Shown one piece after another: positions 57,169-64,000 of a DNA stretch of 64,000 bases (position 1 is the first letter of the stretch; every line of letters starts with the position of its first letter). The notes beneath the pieces were generated by a model. That model was not told the DNA's origin, ran no database searches, and saw only the letters and a program-made list of their open reading frames with translations. The stretch is from Stratiolaelaps scimitus (taxonomy: Eukaryota > Arthropoda > Arachnida > Mesostigmata > Laelapidae), in contig JABWDB010000004.1 of assembly GCA_019614645.1 (NCBI GenBank), positions 17,732,001-17,796,000 of the forward strand, written 5' to 3'. The translations under genes and the position numbers were made by a program.

Positions 57169-58257
57169 ATGATACTTTTTGCTGCGTTTATTGAGACTAT
57201 ACACTTGCAAGAATCACACTTAGGTATTAAATTTTTCCCAATGTATCATGGACACGCACGAATGTCCATTTTACAAGGTAAGGTTCCAACTCAAGGTAAG
57301 GTTCGCCAAGTGTCGTACGATTTCAATTGGGAAACGCTATATCTTGATAACGATAGTGTCAGGCTCCTAACGGCGGCTAGTATGCAATGCTCACAGCAAG
57401 TTAGAATACTTCAACACTACGAAAAGCTAAATATAATTCAAACTGAAGCTCGATCAGCTCGAATTCTCGAAACCCTTTGCGAGTGAACTCTGACAAGTTC
57501 CCAGTATCTGCATTGACGACCTTTCATGGGAGGATCCTCCGTCGATAAACATCATTTTTTAATTGGTTCCCTCTACTGTTTCGCGCCTTCGCGAAGGGAC
57601 ATGCAAAGGTCAGGGGCATGGAGGGATGAGGGCTCGCGACTTCGAGGGATACAGCTACGTTTTCACTAGGACGTTGCTCAGCAACATAACGGCTTATAGT
57701 TGCAACCAGCTACAGGCAACCGTATACACCATGCATCACAGGTATTGCAGAAGGCTGAGTACATCGCAAGCCTTCAGCGAATGCCGAACTTAAGACATGA
57801 GACCCTTATTCCCTCACAACTCGGGCTAGACGGTGGAAAACTCAAGCTAGTCTCATCGCGAATAGAATGTCACTCGCAATGCACATCATTAGGTTGAATA
57901 ATATGTGCGAGGTATTATATGTATATTTGTAATCATTATCTGTCTATTCTCTTATGAGATCGGATATCTTCTGATACGTCTGCGGTTCCAGCATGATCAA
58001 TCGTATAAAATTAGAGACACAAATGCTACAATTGTACACTACACCTATACATGGAAACTATTCATTTTCAACCCAATCAAGGCCTCGTTAAAGCTCGTCA
58101 CTATAACGCGTTCGAGAAAATGCACAGCCTCCCGACGACAACGTCCATATGGTATCCTGGCCACGCGATTGCCATCAATTCCGAACTCCTAAGTTTTTTC
58201 AAAATCTTCCAAGCAAGTCACAGCTGTGCCGCGTCTAAATGCCCGAGAGCACGTTAA
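57169..58257 (+). mobile_element. Possible RT/RNase H relic of a non-LTR retrotransposon
   Basis: A 105-codon ATG frame (57169-57486) has ordinary composition. Its LYLDNDSVRLL stretch, followed 25-30 residues later by EKLNIIQTEARS, recalls the reverse-transcriptase catalytic strand (normally YADD) and the downstream GL-x-IN-x-x-KT motif. About 270 codons later a frame at 58051-58257 reads SIWYPGHAIAINSELL, similar to the W-x-PGH-x-G-x-x-GNE motif of LINE RNase H domains. Between them a frame contains LQKAEYIASLQRM. Order and spacing fit an I-clade-like element on the plus strand, but stops and frame changes separate the pieces and every motif is imperfect. Confidence 0.35.
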
Positions 58258-60271
58258 CCATCGCTAAGCGCCAAATCGGAAAGGCTAGCCGCATGTCAAA
58301 ACATGAATTTCAAGCTGACCCCGTTAGATGATAGTAACTTGTCTCCGATTTGTGGCTTTCACCGATGCTTCGCTTGCTTGCCATAGCGCTACCACGCTGA
58401 GCAATCGTAGCAAATACACTTGTAACCGCTCAAGCTATTTTTCTTCTTCTCGCGAAATTTCACTCCTCTCTCTCTCTCTTTCTTTCTCTCTATCGGAAGA
58501 ATGAAGAGAGGTCCGATCGCTGCTGTTCTGTCACTTCTTTAAGTCACTTTTTCCAAGTGTGCCACATAGTCTCAGTCATCAGCTGCTGCTGCTGCCGCCG
58601 GTGATCGTAGTCAGTCAGTCAGTCATCGGCGTCAGAGTGAGCGGCATTTTGGCTTTAATGTTCGAAAAACCGGGAAGTACATACGACATATTATAACGAA
58701 CGTCGGCCGAATGTGTAGTCGCGCTTCTGGGGGTCAACCAACAGCGTTTTGCTCACATCCGATTTGAGAACGTTTAACGACGGATGGCGACAACGAAGCA
58801 ACCCAACACACCGACTCATTCGAATCGTAAACGCGACGATTTTACCGACCAGCCACGACGACGTCTGCTGTATATAATAGACAGCATTACGCTAGCGACA
58901 CCAGCAGCAACGACTGTCGCGCGTGGTGGCGGCAGAAAAGCGCATTTGCTAGTATATTATTATTATTATCATTATTATTATTACTATAATGGAATGGTGT
59001 ATATATATATATAGTATATAGTTGCATATTGATGTATCTCGCGGTCCATTGTTGTCCTGTCCCCCCAGGGCAGCGTGCGCCTCCCGTTGCGGAGGGGGGT
59101 GCCTTTCACACAGCAGCGCAGCGAGCGATTGTCGCTTCCGAGCGTGTAGGCGTAGGTCATATCAGAGAACACTTGATCGTATAAGTATGTATGTGTGCAC
59201 GTATATAAATACGATAATATTGTCAGCAAATATCACACAAATCGATAGATGCATTGTGTTACGACGAGTGTTTGTGTTCGCCTATATTTCGCATGTGTTT
59301 CGCGCAGCGGTGGCGGCGGCGGCGGCGTCATTTGATTGTTTAGGGCAAATATTTTCCTCGATTGCAATTGGTCGTTTGTCTCTTCTATCTCATCAGATTG
59401 GATATTGTTATCGTTGCTATTGTTCACATTGCATGATGAAGTATTCACGCTTTGTCAACAACGAACGTTGATTTGACTGATTTCGCTGACTTTCAGCGTC
59501 TTCTGATTGGACAGTGGATTTTGTTTTATTGAGCAGGGGTAATATGAATTCGAACGAAACTGATCGGCTCGTCAACACGCGTACCGAGACCGCTGTTGTA
59601 ATTGCTTTCAAAATTGTATAATGTACACTAAGTTTCCGTGACAATCGAGTTGATGCACTTCGTTGAGAAGGAGGAGGTCAAGTTTTTTTTTCGGCACCAG
59701 CACGAAGCCGAGTAAATTCCCCACGCAGACGACTTTGTAACACTGACCTGTATTTCCTATTTCTCGGGGCTCCTCGATACGTATCGTGCATCTTTCGAGA
59801 TTTCGAAGGTCAGCTACCATATATGGCATCCACGCTGTCCATGTTCACCTAGAGGATCCGCTCAATTTACTGTAGGCTATAATCTCCAAAGGGTAAAATA
59901 TCAGTGTTCAAGGAGATAGATGTCCGACCGTATATGTGACGATATATACGCTGCTCGTTGCGTTCAGTGCGAGTACGAATATCCACGATGGGTGGCTGTC
60001 CGCAACCAATGTGTACCCATATGCAGAATGGTACATCCATCGTCCGGCAGTGTTGTACATTAACCAACAACGGCCAACAGCAAATCAACGTGAACGTGTG
60101 GGTCAGCCGAGAAAGGCGAGAAATGGTGTGCGATTGAGATGGAACGCAGTACCGAAAAGATAACAAAGAACTGGAGGGGGTATGCTATATAGAGATCGGC
60201 GTTATAGCTTGCCGTTAGCGGTGATGCTGCTATTGGTGTTGGTGCTGGACGAGGATGACAGATGAGAATAG
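58258..60271. other. Mixed repeat-rich stretch, no supported gene
   Basis: GCT run (58581-58596), imperfect ATT/TTA run (58955-58985), TA tract (59000-59018) and GGC run (59311-59328). Frames are short and overlap on both strands. Confidence 0.5.
58462..58491. repeat. (CT)n-rich tract
   Basis: CT run with TTC interruptions at the left edge of the 58.4-62.5 kb repeat-rich block. Confidence 0.9.
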
Positions 60272-60290
60272 TCGATCGATCGATCGATCG
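60272..60290. repeat. (TCGA)n tetranucleotide run
   Basis: Almost five TCGA/GATC units. Every phase is self-complementary, so the run is itself a palindrome. Confidence 0.93.
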
Positions 60291-61198
60291 CTTCGTCGCT
60301 TGATCGGTTCGCTGACTGCCTGCCTGACTTGTTTGTTGCTTGACTTTGTTTTTTTTTTTTATTTCGACGGTCCGTGCCTTCTCCCGGATAGCGGCACCGG
60401 CCGATGTCGACGAGCACCTCAGTACTGTTCCTGATGGTGTCGCCGTTTTGACCGACGCCTCCTCGTTATCGTACAGTGCCGTACAGCAGTGAACTCTCTG
60501 TCAAGATCTTCTTCACCCAACCCTGAACGCGGATCATCTCAGCACGCGGCTTACCTTAGTTTAGCTCAGCTTAGCCACCACCGCTGCTCCTGCTGCTATA
60601 AGCAGCTCCAGCAATAATACAATAAAATGGTTAGCTCGCGTCGTATATGCTGCCGAAACGTCGGGCTCATGTGAGCCACAATAACATGGTGCCGTCACCG
60701 GCCATCTGCCGTTCCACCGTAGCAACTAGCGATCATGCTATTCAATAAAACCCAAACGGTTCACCGACATCACCACACCGATAGCTAACATGGCGCCCAC
60801 ACCCTATTAGCGTTAGTGGCGCCGGACACTGTCACCTCAGCCTATATCTTTTTTGGCCAGCCTATAATGCGCTCATGGATGTAATTCGGGGGTTACATGC
60901 ACGAAAAACGATGGTGTGGCCGATCTGTTCCCCATTTCGACAGACGTTTAGCGCAATACGTGGACGAGATATTCGTACGCGTTGTTTGTGTATAAACTAT
61001 TCAGGAGAGGAGGGACGGCGGGTTGGACGAGGACGTGGACAAGGAGGATGCGTTGGAGTAGCGAAAATCCTTCACGTAGCCTGCTTCGTACATTATTATA
61101 TGGCTGCCTCTAGATATACATCGACCACACTGTCTGTCCATACGATACGGTCAGCTTTCAGCCACCGCTGCCGCCGCCGCTTGAATCTTCATCGAACG
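60291..61198. other. Mixed stretch, nothing recognised
   Basis: Poly-T of eleven bases near 60349-60360. Overlapping AGC/TTAGC-like patches near 60555-60600. The 130-codon frame at 60875-61267 ends in a repeat-derived Leu/His tail. Confidence 0.5.
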
Positions 61199-61220
61199 AT
61201 GCTGCTGCTGCTGCTGCATC
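61199..61220. repeat. (GCT)n run
   Basis: Seven-unit GCT/CTG run, followed by two TA tracts at 61436-61450 and 61585-61604. Confidence 0.92.
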
Positions 61221-61799
61221 TTCATCAACCACTCCATCCTCCAGCGACTTCGTCGACGGCTGTCTGACGGCTTGGCGGTCGGCCAGTTGGCCAGCCTGCC
61301 TGAACGCTAGCGAAAGCTGAAGCATTTTCAATCATTTTTAACTCCATGTAGTGGACAACTATCGGCGGCCTCAACAATGTAAGCTCACACAATGTACCAT
61401 ACACATTTACCACTGCATGCCAGCGGTTTCTCATCATATATATATATATAATGTATATGTATATCTAGAACGGAACACGTCCCGCTCACAGCGGAGCTAG
61501 CGCTCCGTGTGATAGTTTGGTCGCGTTAACCATATATATCTGTTCTCTTCTAGTGCATGCATTGTATATTGTATACTGTCGGTATTATATATATATATAT
61601 ATATTACGCTATGTAGTGACCATACCAATCATCGTGGTCTCATAGCGTTTCTATCACTCGTTTCCTTCTCCTTGTGTTTACACTGTCAGCACCAAATGAA
61701 GACTTCGCCGCATAGTGTTGTGACAACACACCCGCACACAGAGCTTTCTTTTCGCACAAAAAAAAACGAAGTACGAAAATAGTGGAGTAAAAACGAAAC

Positions 61800-61822
61800 C
61801 GCAGCAGCGGCGGCGGCGGCGC
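61800..61822. repeat. CAG-CGG triplet run
   Basis: Two to three CAG then five CGG units. Confidence 0.92.
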
Positions 61823-61935
61823 CAGAAGCATCATCAGCTGGCTGCTGAAGTTTGCCGGGAGGGGTTTAGGGGCTTGGGTAGAAACAAGAGCGAGTCATCG
61901 GGCGTTTGCGGGCGGAAGGTAAAAGTACTGAATAG

Positions 61936-61975
61936 CAGCAGCAGCTGCAAGAGCAACAACAACAACAACAGCAAC
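61936..61975. repeat. CAG-CAA triplet array
   Basis: CAG run, short interruption, then CAA/AAC run. The third example of the CAG-then-CAA order (also 8647-8676 and 15971-15993). Confidence 0.92.
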
Positions 61976-62157
61976 GCTCGTGCTAGGGGACAGAGCAGAG
62001 CGGAGCGAACGAGACGCTATAGCAAGCGACATAGCGTCAATAGAGAGCCTCAGTGGTGGGTTCCAGTGGTGGAAGCCACCGTTCTGCGTCGGTTAACGCT
62101 GTCGGCTCGACTCGCCTCGCCTTACCTCTCTCACTCAGAGATAGAATCAACGGGGCA

Positions 62158-62462
62158 GCAACAGCAGCAGCAGACTTCGCGAGGACTTGCGGTGGCTGCT
62201 GCCGCCGCCGTCGAAGATAGACTTCACACACAGAACAGAGACATCATTTGATACGATGATGCTGCTGCTGGAATGGTCGTTCGTATTGTTACTCTTGTTG
62301 TCGCTGTTGTCGTCGTCGCTGTTGTTGTTATTGTTAACGGCGAAGAAGGCGTAGTCTTCCGCGCGAGTAACGAGTTGGTGAATGGAAATTCATGGAAAAC
62401 ACGCCTCGCTTTTACAGCGCGCGGCAGCAGCAGCAGCTGCGGCGGCGACGACGACGACGAGC
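62158..62462. repeat. Dense cluster of triplet runs
   Basis: CAG (62158-62173), GCT/GCC (about 62193-62210), GCT (62259-62271), TTG/TCG (about 62288-62335), CAG-CGG-GAC (62424-62462). At least five runs of different unit and strand in 300 bp. Confidence 0.9.
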
Positions 62463-63126
62463 GATGGACAACCGCGAAAGCGGAAACGTGATCGGGGGGA
62501 CACATGACTGTGTCACCATTTGAATACTGCACAAACCTACCATCTCCTTCTATTATTTAGATTCATTTCAACTGGACGATGAAACTGTTATCATTGCCGG
62601 AATAGCGTATTGCTAATGAAGTCACAGATATGTGTCAGACCGCAGCAAGTTCAGAGTGTGTTGACAAGCTACGACAGTAACGAGGAGAGAAGAAGACAGC
62701 ATGCCTTCTATATTCATCATCATTGCTGCGATTACTACAAATATAGAAAATTAACAATTGATTCAAATATTTTTTTTCCCACGAGAAGGACCCATATCTA
62801 AGAGAACTTCGGCAGAGTCCCAGCATCAGCATACTACAACATATGCCAAAATACTACAGATATTCCATTCTTGCTACGTGTATTGAGCTCATCTGGTGAC
62901 CGCCGCTAATTTCCCAGTTGAATATGGTCTGTATTCGTGTATGTGTGTGGCCTGATTTAAACAGAAGGGTATACTAAAAGGAAGAGATTCCTTGAAACGG
63001 GCACCGAAAGCGACGAGGTACCACACGCTTACGACGACGATCGAAGCCTTATCTCCAATGCGGCAGCGCCTGTTCAAGATGGCGTATCCAGAAATGTCAT
63101 CGGAAAATATCCGCCCGGAAAACGGG
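62463..63126. other. Unique stretch, nothing recognised
   Basis: No protein-like frame or RNA signature seen. Confidence 0.5.
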
Positions 63127-63196
63127 AATATATATATATATATATATGTATATGAGTACAATATCTATATATATATATATATATATATATATTGTA
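63127..63196. repeat. Double (TA)n tract with inverted flanks
   Basis: TA runs at 63127-63153 and 63166-63192. The second is bounded by GTACAATAT (63156-63164) and its exact reverse complement ATATTGTAC (63188-63196), so the whole segment can fold into one long hairpin. Confidence 0.92.
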
Positions 63197-63913
63197 CAAA
63201 GATCTATTCCGGTGTATCTGGCGCGTGACGAAATATGCAGTGTTACCTATTTGGGTAGAAATAAACGAGGTGAAACGTACATCGTAGTCCGTCTCTATAT
63301 CTGTTGGAACCGAAGTATCATTTCGTTTCAGCTGCGGCAGCAGCAGCGACGACTGCATTGGAATGAGGTGGGGCGTTTTCGTGGCGTTTCGAGACGGCGG
63401 TACGATCCCATGCAACGACAACGAGGCGTGCGACAATGTCCCCGACGGTTTGGGTAGCTCATCCGCTCGCCGTCTTCATTTCTTGCCCTGATAGCTCGAA
63501 AATGCGAATATACATCTTCGATACATGATAGCAATCGTTGCTGTACTCGCACTGTGGATAAAGCGAGCAGGAAACGGGAAGTGCTCTTGGCAATGCGCCA
63601 GATACAATAATAATAATAATACTATACACACGTGCCTACGTGCCTATATGTCAATTTCGATTGTGTTATTGTTGTGTACGCCACCGCTCGATGCAGGCGA
63701 GACGGTTGATGAACGGGCGAGGATACGTGATTAAGGTTGTTAACTAATATTTTATTCATGGTTAGGTAGAAGAGAAAAAAAATGAAGATGATGGATTTGA
63801 TGATGGGAGATGTGGAAGAACTGATGCTTTGTTTTATAAGTTTCGAGTACGTTACTGAGACATGAGTGTGATCTCCTCATCGATTTAATAGATTTATGCT
63901 GATCTGAAAAAAA
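63197..63913. other. Unique stretch, nothing recognised
   Basis: AAT run at about 63606-63621. No gene. Confidence 0.5.
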
Positions 63914-63943
63914 TATAGACCTTGTTGGTATAGACCTTGTTGG
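63914..63943. repeat. Two-copy 15-bp tandem duplication
   Basis: TATAGACCTTGTTGG twice with no difference, at 63914-63928 and 63929-63943. Confidence 0.95.
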
Positions 63944-64000
63944 CGATTATTATGTAGTGTAAGAGATATTGGATAACATACATTGAGCCGCATTATAAGC

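Overview
The window reads as metazoan nuclear DNA with no recognisable complete protein-coding gene. I see no conserved domain spanning a reading frame, no prokaryotic gene layout, no rRNA and no convincing tRNA gene. It carries about thirty (TA)n tracts, dozens of short CAG/AAC/ATC/CCG-class triplet clusters on both strands, a tRNA-derived SINE, and decayed fragments of non-LTR retrotransposons. That mix fits an arthropod. A mite or tick (chelicerate) would be compatible, but nothing in the sequence fixes the species. Intergenic DNA or the inside of a very long intron is the simplest reading.

Layout. The window is a patchwork of two sequence types. GC-richer blocks packed with triplet and dinucleotide repeats lie at about 0.6-2.1, 3.1-5.3, 7.6-8.9, 10.1-12.1, 13.5-14.1, 15.3-20.3, 21.4-24.2, 28.8-29.2, 31.0-31.6, 33.5-35.3, 43.2-43.6, 46.1-47.2, 51.1-52.3, 53.6-55.0 and 58.4-62.5 kb. 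Between them lie AT-richer, mostly unique blocks at about 2.1-3.1, 6.5-7.5, 12.1-13.5, 20.4-21.4, 24.9-28.7, 35.4-42.8, 44-46, 47.3-50.7, 52.4-53.5 and 55-58.4 kb. The longest ATG-started frame (297 codons, 3262-4155) and most other long frames are translations of the repeat-rich blocks and have no family resemblance.

Mobile DNA. A tRNA-derived SINE is supported by two long copies (about 5386-5545 on +, about 33000-33180 on -) and a third partial copy (34820-34934). All three share a conserved tail motif, and two have pol III A-box matches. Two weaker candidates lie near 23.2 and 47.7 kb. Non-LTR retrotransposon debris is clearest at 27040-27350 (the region leading into the reverse transcriptase, split by a frameshift) and 44030-44441 (a C-terminal domain, minus strand). 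It is weaker at 57169-58257 (RT/RNase H-like) and 32199-32552 (endonuclease-like). A pair of related 120-bp segments at 28.3 and 52.8 kb marks another dispersed repeat. Minus-strand frames at 24345-24893 look coding-like but are unassigned.

Other signals that stand out are a perfect 30-bp palindrome at 10238-10267, a (TA)n array punctuated by TGCA exactly every 22 bp (16923-17029), an 11-bp-arm hairpin at 4660-4697, a CTG/CAG inverted repeat at 17338-17391, and several small tandem duplications. No genes can be said to work together here.
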